Shown here in pieces: positions 44,743-53,423 of a stretch of DNA of 64,000 nt (within the stretch, counting starts at the first letter, position 1; the number at the start of each line of letters is the position of its first letter). The notes below the pieces were generated by a model. The model was not told the origin of the DNA and did not search any database. It was given only the letters and a program-made list of their open reading frames with translations. The translations under genes and the position numbers were made by a program. The stretch covers positions 1 through 64,000 of the forward strand of contig NZ_VOOR01000025.1 of NCBI RefSeq assembly GCF_007993045.1, written 5' to 3'. This stretch comes from Phaeodactylibacter luteus. Lineage in GTDB: Bacteria; Bacteroidota; Bacteroidia; Chitinophagales; Saprospiraceae.

Positions 44743-45609
44743 TTAATACGTTTTGGTCATGCTAGAGGGCACAAGCAGGTAGAAGTCGGCTTTCCCTTGC
44801 TCTCCTTCTGGGATGGCAGACAAGTCGTCCGTCTCTAGTGTAGTGATGGTCAATACCTTTGCTTTAGGGGCATAGGCTTCCTTAAGGTACCAGACAATGC
44901 CCTCGTAATGGTCGGAATGGTAGCTCCCGTTGAAGTGGAGGAAGACGCCTTTTTCGGGCAGGTGCTGACTGATGAAATACGCCATGGTCGCATCTTTTAT
45001 CGCCTGGGCTTTGGGGAAGTTTGCCGATCCGCTGCCGTGGCCGCCCATCATTTCCACCATCTTGACGTACCCGGGCAGGTTGGGGTCGTAGGGCACAGGG
45101 GAAGGGGCGATATACTGCTGTGCTTCCGGGGCCAAGCCCTCAAGGGCTTCAAACCCGCCTTTGAACACCAGGCTGGCATACCGGCGCGGGATGTTGGTCG
45201 CGATAAAAGGGAGCTGTTTTTCCAGCGCAAAATCTACCAGCGGCTTGTAATCCGTTTTGTAGTTGTTCCATACCCTTGCCTCGTCTTCAAAGGTTTTGGC
45301 AGGGATGGTCCCATTGAGGTACTCGGTGAGCAGCAGCTGATTGTCCGATTCGAACATTTCTGCACCAAGGACAAGGCTCCCTTTGGCCTCCTCGTGCAGG
45401 GCTTTCGTGAGCTCATACTGCATCCAATGGGCGATCGGGTTGTTGTGCAGCTCGCCAAAGAAAACCACATCTGATTTTTTGCTTTTCTTGACGATGTCGG
45501 CAAAAGTAGCCGCTCCGCCCTCGGCATTGAGCAGCTGATAAGCTTTGAGGTCTTGAGCATTGGCATGAACGCTCAGCAATAGGCTAATACAGAAAAGTAA
45601 GGTGCGCAT
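44743..45609 (-). CDS. ChaN-family (DUF399) haem/iron-regulated protein
   Basis: About 288 residues with a signal peptide (MRTLLFCISLLLSVHANAQ). The ChaN core is present: VVFFGELHNNPIAHWMQ near the N-terminus, LVLGAEMFESDNQ, and IATNIPRRYASLV. In Campylobacter, ChaN is an iron-regulated lipoprotein that binds haem as a dimer; here no lipobox Cys is visible, so it is probably soluble in the periplasm. It is followed by the SCO and cytochrome c genes in one leftward run. A role in haem or metal supply to the respiratory chain is inferred. Confidence 0.85.
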   Translation of the reverse strand: MRTLLFCISLLLSVHANAQDLKAYQLLNAEGGAATFADIVKKSKKSDVVFFGELHNNPIAHWMQYELTKALHEEAKGSLVLGAEMFESDNQLLLTEYLNGTIPAKTFEDEARVWNNYKTDYKPLVDFALEKQLPFIATNIPRRYASLVFKGGFEALEGLAPEAQQYIAPSPVPYDPNLPGYVKMVEMMGGHGSGSANFPKAQAIKDATMAYFISQHLPEKGVFLHFNGSYHSDHYEGIVWYLKEAYAPKAKVLTITTLETDDLSAIPEGEQGKADFYLLVPSSMTKTY

Positions 45610-45651
45610 AGTGGGAGTTTGACAGGATGAAAAAGAGTGCCGAAGATAGGT

Positions 45652-46059
45652 TTAATCCGGGAATTGGACTTTCCCGCGCAGGGCTTTCTTGTCTGAACGC
45701 CGCTTCTTGTTCTGCAGCCGCTTGCGGTTGTCGGCCCGCAGGGGGGAAGGGCCTTTTCTTGGTTTTGGCGGCTGCAAGGCCTTTTCCAAGAGCCGGAAAA
45801 ACTTGCGCGTGGCGGCTTTCCGGTTGAGGAGCTGAGACCGGCTGTTGCTGCTGTCCACCTGCAAAATGCCATCGCTGTTGATGCGGTTGGCCAGGGCTTT
45901 GGCCGCCCGACGCTTCTCCACCGGGCTCAGCCCCGCCGACGCCTGAACGTCGAACAACAGCTCAACGCGGGTTTCTGTCTTGTTGACATGCTGCCCGCCG
46001 CTGCCAGAGCTGCGCGAAGTCCGGTAATTGAGTTCTCGGTTTACGATTTCCTTTTGCAT
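45652..46059 (-). CDS. arfB: Alternative ribosome-rescue factor / peptidyl-tRNA hydrolase ArfB
   Basis: About 135 residues, the normal size. The catalytic GGQ lies in SSGSGGQHVNKTETRVEL, and the C-terminus is a long Lys/Arg-rich tail (KPRKGPSPLRADNRKRLQNK) that in ArfB enters the empty mRNA channel of stalled ribosomes. It releases nascent chains from non-stop complexes. It starts the leftward run arfB-chaN-SCO-cytochrome c with a 42-bp gap to ChaN. Confidence 0.93.
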   Translation of the reverse strand: MQKEIVNRELNYRTSRSSGSGGQHVNKTETRVELLFDVQASAGLSPVEKRRAAKALANRINSDGILQVDSSNSRSQLLNRKAATRKFFRLLEKALQPPKPRKGPSPLRADNRKRLQNKKRRSDKKALRGKVQFPD

Positions 46060-46225
46060 AAAAACAGTGGTTTCTTTTCTACAGTCCTGCTTTGTGAACG
46101 GCCAGGAGCACTTTATAGTTCAGGCTGCGCAAGCAGGCCGATTTTCCCTTCTGCCACAAACTAAATAGGGTATCCTGTGTTTTGCTTCCACACCATTTCA
46201 ATCAAGATTTAAGCCTCAACTCGAT

Positions 46226-47674
46226 ATGTACACCAAGCGCGGTATTATGTGGTTCCGGCAAGACCTGCGTTTACATGACAATGAAGCGCTCTGTGATGCC
46301 ATTTCCTCAACGGATGAAGTCCTTCCCGTCTATATTTTTGACGAACGGGCATTCCTTGGGCAGACGCATCAGTTCGGGTTCCCGAAAACCGGCGCACACC
46401 GCGCTCAGTTTATCATCGACAGTGTGCAGCACCTCCGGAAAGCCTTGAAAGCCATCGGGAGCAACCTCATCGTCAGGGTTGGCAGGCCAGAGGAGATTTT
46501 GTTCGAACTGGCGGGGAAGGTAAAGTCCAATTGGGTGTTCTGCAACCGGGAGCGCACGCCCAACGAAGTGTATGTACAGGACGAGCTGGAGCAGCGCCTT
46601 TGGACCATTGGGCAGGAAATACGGTATGCCAGAGGGAAAATGCTTTACTATACAGCAGATTTGCCTTTCCCCATTACCCACACACCGGATACTTTTTCTC
46701 AATTCCGTAAGGAAGTAGAACGCTATGTGCCGGTGAGGGCGCCCCTGCCTGCCCCAGGACAGATGCAGCCCATTATGGTGCGCATAGAAGAAGGGGAGAT
46801 CCCAACTTTGGATGGCCTCGGGCTAAGGCCTTTGCCGGAGCACTCGGATCATTCTCCCGGGGTCCGATTTGAGGGCGGTGAAGCTGCTGGGCTGCAGCGG
46901 CTCAACCAATTCCTTTGGGGCACTGATGATGTTTATGCTTATGCAGACGAGCAAGATGGCGTGGTGGGGCAGTGCGTCAGCAGCTTGTTGTCCCCTTGGC
47001 TGGCACAGGGCTGTGTCTCTCCCAAAATGGTGTTCCACCAATTGTCCGCTTATGCGGAAGAGCGGGGGGCAGAAGGTTCTGTGACGGAGCTGAAGCACAG
47101 CCTGATTTACAGGGACTTCCTCCGGCTGATGGTGAAAAAACACGGGCCCGTGGTTTTTGGGCGCGGGGGGCTGGCCCAAGAGCCTAAGCCTCATCTCAAA
47201 GAGGATATGGAGCTGTTGAGGAAGTGGACCGCAGGGCGCACCGGCGTACCATTTATCGATGCAGGCATGAGGGAGCTGGCTGCCACCGGGTACCTTTCCA
47301 ACCGCTGCCGGCAAAACGTAGCAGGCTTCCTGGTCAACGACATGGGCGTCAGCTGGCAGATGGGCGCAGAGTACTTTGAGTCGGTCTTGGTGGATTACGA
47401 TGTAGCGAGCAATTGGATGAACTGGAATGCTGCGGCTGGCCTGACCTTCGACTCCCGCGAAGACAAGGCCTACAACACCATCGCGCAAGCAGTCAAATAT
47501 GACCCTAGCGGGGAGTACGTGAAAACTTGGCTGCCGGAGCTGGCTGGCGTGCCAGCAGATAAAATCCATCAGCCTGACCTGCTCACCCCCGAAGAGCAGC
47601 AGCAGATTGGGCTGCACATCGGAGCAGATTACCCCCAATCTATGATAGGCACCGAGCGGTGGCGGGCCAGGTAG
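46226..47674 (+). CDS. Cryptochrome DASH
   Basis: About 482 residues. An N-terminal photolyase domain (RGIMWFRQDLRLHDNEAL, VLPVYIFDERAF) binds the antenna cofactor. The C-terminal FAD domain has SSLLSPWLAQGCVSP, LIYRDFLRLM, TGVPFIDAGMRELAATGYLS, NRCRQNVAGFL, VDYDVASNWMNW and the terminal DKAYNTIAQAVKYDPSGEYV, all DASH-type. Such proteins repair cyclobutane dimers in single-stranded DNA and may have signalling roles. It stands alone, convergent with the ZIP transporter. Confidence 0.92.
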   Translation: MYTKRGIMWFRQDLRLHDNEALCDAISSTDEVLPVYIFDERAFLGQTHQFGFPKTGAHRAQFIIDSVQHLRKALKAIGSNLIVRVGRPEEILFELAGKVKSNWVFCNRERTPNEVYVQDELEQRLWTIGQEIRYARGKMLYYTADLPFPITHTPDTFSQFRKEVERYVPVRAPLPAPGQMQPIMVRIEEGEIPTLDGLGLRPLPEHSDHSPGVRFEGGEAAGLQRLNQFLWGTDDVYAYADEQDGVVGQCVSSLLSPWLAQGCVSPKMVFHQLSAYAEERGAEGSVTELKHSLIYRDFLRLMVKKHGPVVFGRGGLAQEPKPHLKEDMELLRKWTAGRTGVPFIDAGMRELAATGYLSNRCRQNVAGFLVNDMGVSWQMGAEYFESVLVDYDVASNWMNWNAAAGLTFDSREDKAYNTIAQAVKYDPSGEYVKTWLPELAGVPADKIHQPDLLTPEEQQQIGLHIGADYPQSMIGTERWRAR

Positions 47675-47755
47675 GCCCTAAACCTAGGTTTGTAACTTGT
47701 TCCTATCGCAAAATCAACGCCTTAGGGGCTTGGTTTCCTCAATGAATGGCCATTT

Positions 47756-47820
47756 AGCCCGCTGAACGCAAAGGTAGTGGCTTCGCCAGTATCCTACTGG
47801 CTATGCTGTTACAGTAGGTA
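47756..47820 (+). repeat. Family D repeat, copy 3 (diverged)
   Basis: TAGCCCGCTGAACGCAAAGG then TAGTGGCTTCGCCAG, aligned with the other D copies. It adjoins C6. Confidence 0.4.
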
Positions 47821-47824
47821 GGGT

Positions 47825-48021
47825 GGGCGTGAACCCCAATGCCGCGGGGGGCATGCTTCTCGGGTTTAGCCTGGCATTGGCCTAGCGCTGCGAAGGGGCG
47901 GCAGGCCCGACAGGGCCGAGCGGATAGCGAGCCCCGTAGCATAGCGGCACCTGCCCTCAAGGCAGGGGCAGGCCCCTATCCTTGCGGAGGGGGCAGGCTG
48001 AAAAACGACAATCTGATTGGG
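47825..48021 (-). repeat. Family C repeat, copy C6 (full length)
   Basis: Minus orientation. It runs from GGGCGTGAACCCCAATGCCG to ACGACAATCTGATTGGGC, with TGGCCTAGCGCTGCGAAGGG, GAGCCCCGTAGCATAGCGGC and the CCTGCCC-tcaa-GGCAGG hairpin. Confidence 0.8.
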
Positions 48022-48064
48022 CAAGTACTTGATTTTTAAGGCTGTATCTGCTCCGGTAAAGCGC

Positions 48065-48889
48065 TTAGCCCAGCGCTACGTCCAAGACCATCATAATCGA
48101 GAACCCGCCGATGACGGAAATGGAAACGAGGTCTTGGTTCCCGTTCCGGTGGGCTTCCGGGATAAGCTCTTCCACGACCACAAAGATCATGGCGCCTGCT
48201 GCGAAGCTTAGCGCAAAGGGCAGGACCGGGCGCAGGGTCAGCACCGCGACCGCCCCGAGCACGCCAAAGATGGGCTCTACAACCCCAGAGGCCTGGCCGT
48301 AAAAGAAAGCTTTCCTGCGTGACATGCCCTCCCGTCTTAGCGGTACAGAGACCGAAGCCCCTTCCGGGAAATTCTGCAGCCCGATGCCGATGGCCAGCGC
48401 TACTGCAGCCCCTATGGTCGCCGAAGGCAGGCCGTGCACGACTGCGCCGAAGGCCACGCCAACAGCCAGCCCCTCCGGTATATTGTGCAGGGTGATGGCC
48501 AGCACCAGCAGGATGCTGCGCCGCCAGTTGGTCGGTATGCCTTCTGCCTCCTGTAGGGTCCCGCCTATGTGCAGGTGGGGAAGGACACGGTCTAGGGCTG
48601 CAATAAAGAGCGCCCCGCTAACAAAGCCTATCAGGGCAGGCAGCCATTCGGGAAGGTTGGTGACCTCCGGCGTCATCGCAATGGCCGGGGCCAGCAAAGA
48701 CCAGAAACTCGCGGCGATCATGACGCCTGCTGCCATGCCCAGCATGCTGTCCAGTGCTTTTTGGTGGATTTTGCGGAAGAAGAAAACCAGGCCTGCGCCC
48801 AATGCGGTTACGCCCCAAGTGAACAAGGTGGCAACTAAGGCTTGTATGGCTGGGCTGAAACCGCTGATCCAAGTTGTTATCGCTTCCAT
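48065..48889 (-). CDS. ZIP family divalent metal transporter
   Basis: About 274 residues with eight hydrophobic segments. The binuclear metal site is formed by HNIPEG (helix 4) and QNFPEG (helix 5), as in ZupT/GufA-type ZIPs. [13 protein letters not shown] near the C-terminus is also typical. It imports Zn2+, Fe2+ or similar ions across the inner membrane; specificity cannot be read. It is monocistronic and divergent from tyrS. Confidence 0.93.
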   Translation of the reverse strand: MEAITTWISGFSPAIQALVATLFTWGVTALGAGLVFFFRKIHQKALDSMLGMAAGVMIAASFWSLLAPAIAMTPEVTNLPEWLPALIGFVSGALFIAALDRVLPHLHIGGTLQEAEGIPTNWRRSILLVLAITLHNIPEGLAVGVAFGAVVHGLPSATIGAAVALAIGIGLQNFPEGASVSVPLRREGMSRRKAFFYGQASGVVEPIFGVLGAVAVLTLRPVLPFALSFAAGAMIFVVVEELIPEAHRNGNQDLVSISVIGGFSIMMVLDVALG

Positions 48890-49009
48890 AAGCTGTTGTT
48901 GTTTTCACAAAGCTAAGCAATAATTTCTAAGGCCGTCTAAAAAATTAATTTTGCTTTTCTAAGTCGCTGTATTTCCGGTTTCTGCACGCAATTACTCCGC
49001 CTCATTCCC

Positions 49010-49017
49010 TATATTTG
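49010..49017 (+). promoter_or_regulatory. Candidate -7 promoter box upstream of tyrS
   Basis: TATATTTG matches the Bacteroidota -7 consensus TAnnTTTG exactly. It lies about 117 bp before the tyrS ATG. No perfect -33 TTTG is present; the nearest similar sequence is TCTG at 48981-48984 with a long spacer. The call rests on one box only. Confidence 0.35.
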
Positions 49018-49133
49018 GGCGCTATTTTTGAAGACGGGAACGCTTTGAGGCCTCGCCTTGTTCCCTCCTTTGTCAATGCATATTACTGATTTGGGGCAGG
49101 AAAATATGCTGCCCGGCTTCCAAAATTACAACC

Positions 49134-50408
49134 ATGGATTTTCTGAAAGAACTGGAATGGAGGGGGATGCTGCACAACGCTACTCCCGGTGTCGAAGAAG
49201 TGCTCAAAAATGGCAAAGTGGCTGGCTATATCGGTTTTGACCCCACAGCGCCCTCGCTCACCATCGGCAATTATGTGCAGTTGATGCTCCTTACCCTGTT
49301 CCAGCGTTCTGGGCATCAGCCTATCGTCTTGATGGGCGGGGCCACAGGCCGCATAGGCGACCCTTCTTTTAAGGATGAGGAGCGGCAGCTGAAGACTTAC
49401 GAGGAGCTGGACAGCAACCTGTCTTTCCAGGTGGAGCAGATGAAGCGCCTGCTCAATTTTGAAGAGGGCCCTAATAAGGCCATCATGGTGAACAACCTGG
49501 ATTTTTACAAGGATATGAATGTTCTTGATTTCCTCAGGGATGTGGGCAAGACGCTTACCATCAACTATATGACTTCCAAAGAGTCGGTGAAAAAACGGTT
49601 GGACACCGGGCTTTCTTTTACCGAGTTCAGCTATCAGCTGCTGCAGGGCTACGATTTTCAGGTGCTGTTCAATCAGTATGGCTGCACCCTGCAGATGGGG
49701 GGCTCTGACCAATGGGGCAATATCACGAGCGGTACGGAGTTCATCCGCCGCAACCTCAATGAAAAAGCCTATGCCGTGACGACCCCGCTACTGACCAAGG
49801 CAGACGGCAGCAAGTTCGGCAAATCGACTGAAGGCAATATTTGGCTCGACCCCAACCTGACTTCCCCCTACGCATTTTACCAGTTCTGGATCAACGCTGC
49901 AGATGCGGACATCTCCAAGTTCACCCGTTACTTCACCTTCCATTCGAAGGAGGAGATCGAGCGCCGGGAAGCTGAGCTGCAGGGCAACCCCCAAGAGCTG
50001 AAGCGCCTGTTGGCAGAGGAGCTGACGGTCCGCATCCACGGCCAGGAAGCTTATGATTCGGTGCTCAAAGTGTCGGAGCTGTTGTTTGACCGCAAAGCCA
50101 GCCGGGAACAGCTTTTGGGCCTCACAGAAGCTGAGCTGTCTACTGTAGCAGCTGAGATCCCCTCCTTCGAGCTGCCTAAAGCGGCTGTTGCTGCAGGGGT
50201 CAATATCATAGACCTGATAGCGGAGCATACCAAAGTAGTTGGCTCCAAAGGGGAAGCCCGGCGGGCGGTACAGGGCAACGCCGTAAGCGTGAACAAGGAG
50301 AAAGTGTCCAGCCATGAGGCTATCATCGGGGCGGAGGCCTTGCTGCACGGGCAGTTCATCATGGTGGAGAACGGCAAGAAGAACAAGTTTATGTTGCTGG
50401 CCAGGTAG
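49134..50408 (+). CDS. tyrS: Tyrosyl-tRNA synthetase
   Basis: About 424 residues. Class Ic catalytic domain: GFDPTAPSLTIGNYVQL, GGATGRIGDPS, YDFQVLFNQYGCTLQMGG, SDQWGNITSGTEFIRR, and a KMSKS-like KFGKS near residue 228. The C-terminal S4-type RNA-binding domain (SKGEARRAVQGNAVSVN) is present. The HIGH signature is replaced by TIGN (residues 43-46), the form usual in bacterial tryptophanyl synthetases, but the tyrosine-pocket blocks and S4 domain identify TyrRS. A perfect terminator follows the stop. It charges tRNA-Tyr in the cytosol. Confidence 0.95.
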   Translation: MDFLKELEWRGMLHNATPGVEEVLKNGKVAGYIGFDPTAPSLTIGNYVQLMLLTLFQRSGHQPIVLMGGATGRIGDPSFKDEERQLKTYEELDSNLSFQVEQMKRLLNFEEGPNKAIMVNNLDFYKDMNVLDFLRDVGKTLTINYMTSKESVKKRLDTGLSFTEFSYQLLQGYDFQVLFNQYGCTLQMGGSDQWGNITSGTEFIRRNLNEKAYAVTTPLLTKADGSKFGKSTEGNIWLDPNLTSPYAFYQFWINAADADISKFTRYFTFHSKEEIERREAELQGNPQELKRLLAEELTVRIHGQEAYDSVLKVSELLFDRKASREQLLGLTEAELSTVAAEIPSFELPKAAVAAGVNIIDLIAEHTKVVGSKGEARRAVQGNAVSVNKEKVSSHEAIIGAEALLHGQFIMVENGKKNKFMLLAR

Positions 50409-50430
50409 CCGGAAAACATAACAGCAAGGC

Positions 50431-50467
50431 AAAGCCGGAAGTGATATCGCTTCCGGCTTTTGTTTTT
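50431..50467 (+). terminator. Intrinsic terminator of tyrS
   Basis: The 11-bp stem AAAGCCGGAAG / CTTCCGGCTTT with a loop of about 8 bases is followed by TGTTTTT. It begins 22 bp after the tyrS stop and lies just before the GH13-like gene. Confidence 0.85.
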
Positions 50468-50498
50468 ACATTTGCCTAAACCAAAATGGCACGGAACG

Positions 50499-52559
50499 AT
50501 GGCAGGGAGTACAGCAAATATTGCAATATCTGACAATTGGCGCGAATACCTTCCGGCATACGTTTCTGGGGAGGTGGGCTTCCTCCCGGGGCTCCTCCCT
50601 GAGGAAGCGGTTGCTCTGCCAGCCGAGGAAGTGCTGGCCCTCCTCCGGCGCCGCCTTGGGGAGGCCGTACTGGAGCGGTGCCTACATGGGCAAGAGGCAT
50701 TCCCGAGCCCGCTCGCGGGCAGCGGCAGCAGCAGCTGGGTAAAGCACACCGACATGGTAGGGGTTAACATCCGTACGCTGGGCAGCTTCTGGAGCTTGGT
50801 CAAATATGCCCTCACCCTCCCCGCCCATCAGCGCGCCATACACTTGCTGCCCATTTGGGAGCCGGGCGTGGTAGCCAGCCTCTACGGTATGGCCAGCTGG
50901 CACATCAATCCCGAGTTTTTCAGCGCCGAGCTCCAAAGCGCGATCCCCGCTTTGGATACCGTGGACAAGCAGCTCCGAGCCGTTGTCGGCCTCCTGCATG
51001 CCGATGGGCGGCTTGTGGGGATGGACGTCATCCCGCATACCGACCGGTACGCTGAGATGGTTTTGGCCAACCCCCAGCACTTTGAGTGGCTGAAAAGGGA
51101 AGGCGATCAGATCGTAAGCCACCGCGCAGAGCTGCACGAGGAGGTGGAAGGGCAGGTCTTGCGTTTCCTCCAAGAGGTGGGCCCTGCAGTGGAAGGCTTG
51201 CCTGTGCCAGCCTCTGCCGCTGATTTGTTCGGCCCATCCTGTTCGGAGCCTACCCGCCTGCAGTTGCTTTTTGGGCAAAAAGAGGAGTACGAAAAGCGGG
51301 GCAAAAGGAGGGGGCAGCTTGTGCAATTCCTTTATGGGCAAGGTTATGAGCCGGTGCCCGCTACCATGGCCCCCCCTTATCGGGGGCTGGAGGTAGACCC
51401 CCGACCCGAAACCCAGTCTACCGATGGCGAAGGCCGCACCTGGTACGAATACCGCATCACCGCCCCTACCGAAATGTCGAGGGTGTTTGGGCCGCTGACC
51501 CGCTACAAGCTTTACGGCCGCCTGGACGATAATAAGGACTGGGCCATCGATTTCAGCAAGCCCAGAACGGCAACCTGGGATTATGTCTGCCAGCACTTTT
51601 TGGCCTTACAGGAAACTTTCAATTTTGACTTTATGCGCGGGGATATGTCGCATGTGCAAATGAGGCCAGATGGGGTGCCGGTGGAGGGCGGTGCCTATTA
51701 CGACCTCCACCGGGCAGTGAAGGAGGCCGTGCAAAAGGTCAAGCCTTACTTTGGATATTTTGCAGAGACATTCCTGGCCGGGCCGGGCTTTATGGCCTAC
51801 GGAGATGAAAATGACCACCTGGAGCTTTCCCTGGCTGATGCCACCTTGGGCGACCTGCAGAGCATGGTGCCCGGCAGCCCGGTTTTCCTACAGCATTTCC
51901 GCCGGTACCTGGATTTGAAGGCTACTCGTGCCTTTGCCCCTGCCTTTACCATTATGACAGGCGATAAGGATGACCCCCGCTTCGATAAATTTTACCTCCA
52001 CGGCAACGAAGCCCGCTACTTCGCCATGGCTTTCCTGCCCGATATGCCCGGCTATATGGGCAACGGTTTTGAATGCCGGGATGGCCACCCCGCGCCCGCG
52101 CCCAACGAGCATTATACCAAGCTGTATGTTTTCCGCATAGGCTCAGGGCCCAAAGCTACGCACGGCCCCTATGTTTGGGGGCAGAACAAAGCCCTGTTCG
52201 GCCGGCTGTCCCGCTTGCGCCTGCTTAGGGACCACTACAACAGGCAGCTTGAAGACCTGCAGCCGCTATGGCTGTTGCCCCCCGACCCAACCGGGGCTAC
52301 CCGTGTCCTGGCCTGGTGGCTGGGCGGGCAGGCTCGCCTGCTGGCCGTAGTGAATTTTGGGGAGGGTCCGGCCCAAAATCTGAAAATACCACGCTCTGCC
52401 CTTGGGCTGGCCCCAATGGCGGTGCAGCAGGCTTTTTCTACACATACCGCCAACCTCGACAAAAAGTCCCTGTTGCAAACTCAGGGCCATTGGCACCTGC
52501 CCGGGCTGCAGCCGGGGGAAGGGCGCATCTACGGACTGGCCGATGAGGGGCAGCGGTAG
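50499..52559 (+). CDS. GH13-like alpha-glucosidase/amylase family protein
   Basis: About 686 residues from the ATG at 50499; a TTG at 50460 in the same frame overlaps the tyrS terminator and is unlikely. A TIM-barrel arrangement is recognisable: HLLPIWEPGVVASLYGMASW, GRLVGMDVIPHTDRY, then FNFDFMRGDMSHVQ with candidate nucleophile Asp382, GYFAETFLAG with candidate acid/base Glu423, and MTGDKDDPRF near Asp489. A C-terminal beta domain (LLAVVNFGEGPAQNL) follows. There is no signal peptide, so it is cytosolic. The motifs are diverged from classical GH13, so substrate and even activity are uncertain. Confidence 0.7.
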   Translation: MAGSTANIAISDNWREYLPAYVSGEVGFLPGLLPEEAVALPAEEVLALLRRRLGEAVLERCLHGQEAFPSPLAGSGSSSWVKHTDMVGVNIRTLGSFWSLVKYALTLPAHQRAIHLLPIWEPGVVASLYGMASWHINPEFFSAELQSAIPALDTVDKQLRAVVGLLHADGRLVGMDVIPHTDRYAEMVLANPQHFEWLKREGDQIVSHRAELHEEVEGQVLRFLQEVGPAVEGLPVPASAADLFGPSCSEPTRLQLLFGQKEEYEKRGKRRGQLVQFLYGQGYEPVPATMAPPYRGLEVDPRPETQSTDGEGRTWYEYRITAPTEMSRVFGPLTRYKLYGRLDDNKDWAIDFSKPRTATWDYVCQHFLALQETFNFDFMRGDMSHVQMRPDGVPVEGGAYYDLHRAVKEAVQKVKPYFGYFAETFLAGPGFMAYGDENDHLELSLADATLGDLQSMVPGSPVFLQHFRRYLDLKATRAFAPAFTIMTGDKDDPRFDKFYLHGNEARYFAMAFLPDMPGYMGNGFECRDGHPAPAPNEHYTKLYVFRIGSGPKATHGPYVWGQNKALFGRLSRLRLLRDHYNRQLEDLQPLWLLPPDPTGATRVLAWWLGGQARLLAVVNFGEGPAQNLKIPRSALGLAPMAVQQAFSTHTANLDKKSLLQTQGHWHLPGLQPGEGRIYGLADEGQR

Positions 52560-52613
52560 GCATGACAAGGTGGCCCCTCAGGCTTGTTGATTGAATAAAA
52601 ATTAACTCCCAAT

Positions 52614-53402
52614 ATGAAATTACCCATTTATCAAATTGATGCTTTCACCAGCAAGCGGTTCAGCGGCAACCCGGCGGCGGTCTGCCCGTTGGAGGCTTGG
52701 CTGCCCGATGCCGTTATGCAGGCGATCGCTGCGGAGAACAACCTCTCGGAGACTGCCTTTTACGTGCAGCAGGGGCCGCAGGAGTATCAGCTGCGGTGGT
52801 TTACCCCTACGGTAGAGGTAGACTTGTGCGGGCATGCTACCCTTGCCGCTGCGCATTGCCTTTTCCGCCACTTTGGCGAAAAAGGCAACAGCCTCTCTTT
52901 CCATTCCAAGAGCGGGCTGCTCTCCGTCGGCCGGGAAGGGGAGGGGTACATTATGGATTTTCCCGTGGACAATATTGAAGAGGCCCTGCCCCCGAAGGTG
53001 CTGTCAGCAGCTCTTGGGCTACAACCGGACAGCGTTTGGATGGGTAGGGATGATTACCTCGTCATCCTGGACAAGGAGGAGGCTGTAGCTGCCCTTGCCC
53101 CCGATTTGCGGAAGCTGCGGGAAGTGCGCAGCCGTGGCGTGATCGTTTCGGCTCCGGGCAATGAAGTAGACTTTGTCTCCCGCTGTTTTTACCCCAACGC
53201 CGGGGTGGATGAAGACCCGGTCACGGGTTCGGCCCACACCACTATGACCCCCTATTGGGCAGAGCGGCTGGGCAAGCAGGAAATGCAGGCGCGTCAGCTT
53301 TCCGCAAGGGGCGGCGCCATCCGGTGTACGATGCTGGGCGACCGGGTAGCGCTTTCTGGCCAAGCCGTAACTTACTTGGAAGGATGGATCGAAATCGACT
53401 AA
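52614..53402 (+). CDS. PhzF family isomerase/epimerase-like protein
   Basis: About 262 residues with the two-lobed diaminopimelate-epimerase fold of PhzF proteins: IYQIDAFTSKRFSGNPAAVC, catalytic-Glu block ENNLSETAF, LRWFTPTVEVDLCGHATLAA, and FYPNAGVDEDPVTGSAHTT. In phenazine makers PhzF isomerises DHHA, but most members have unknown substrates. No phenazine genes are present. It begins a rightward set with a Cys/Met-type PLP enzyme (21-bp gap) and a sirtuin. Confidence 0.9.
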   Translation: MKLPIYQIDAFTSKRFSGNPAAVCPLEAWLPDAVMQAIAAENNLSETAFYVQQGPQEYQLRWFTPTVEVDLCGHATLAAAHCLFRHFGEKGNSLSFHSKSGLLSVGREGEGYIMDFPVDNIEEALPPKVLSAALGLQPDSVWMGRDDYLVILDKEEAVAALAPDLRKLREVRSRGVIVSAPGNEVDFVSRCFYPNAGVDEDPVTGSAHTTMTPYWAERLGKQEMQARQLSARGGAIRCTMLGDRVALSGQAVTYLEGWIEID

Positions 53403-53423
53403 CCCGCCTGAGGGCACATTGAT

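Larger units (their letters stand above)
47675..48064. other. Gene-free stretch with repeats D3 and C6
   Basis: Between two convergent genes; contains family D copy 3 and family C copy C6. No gene is supported. Confidence 0.6.
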
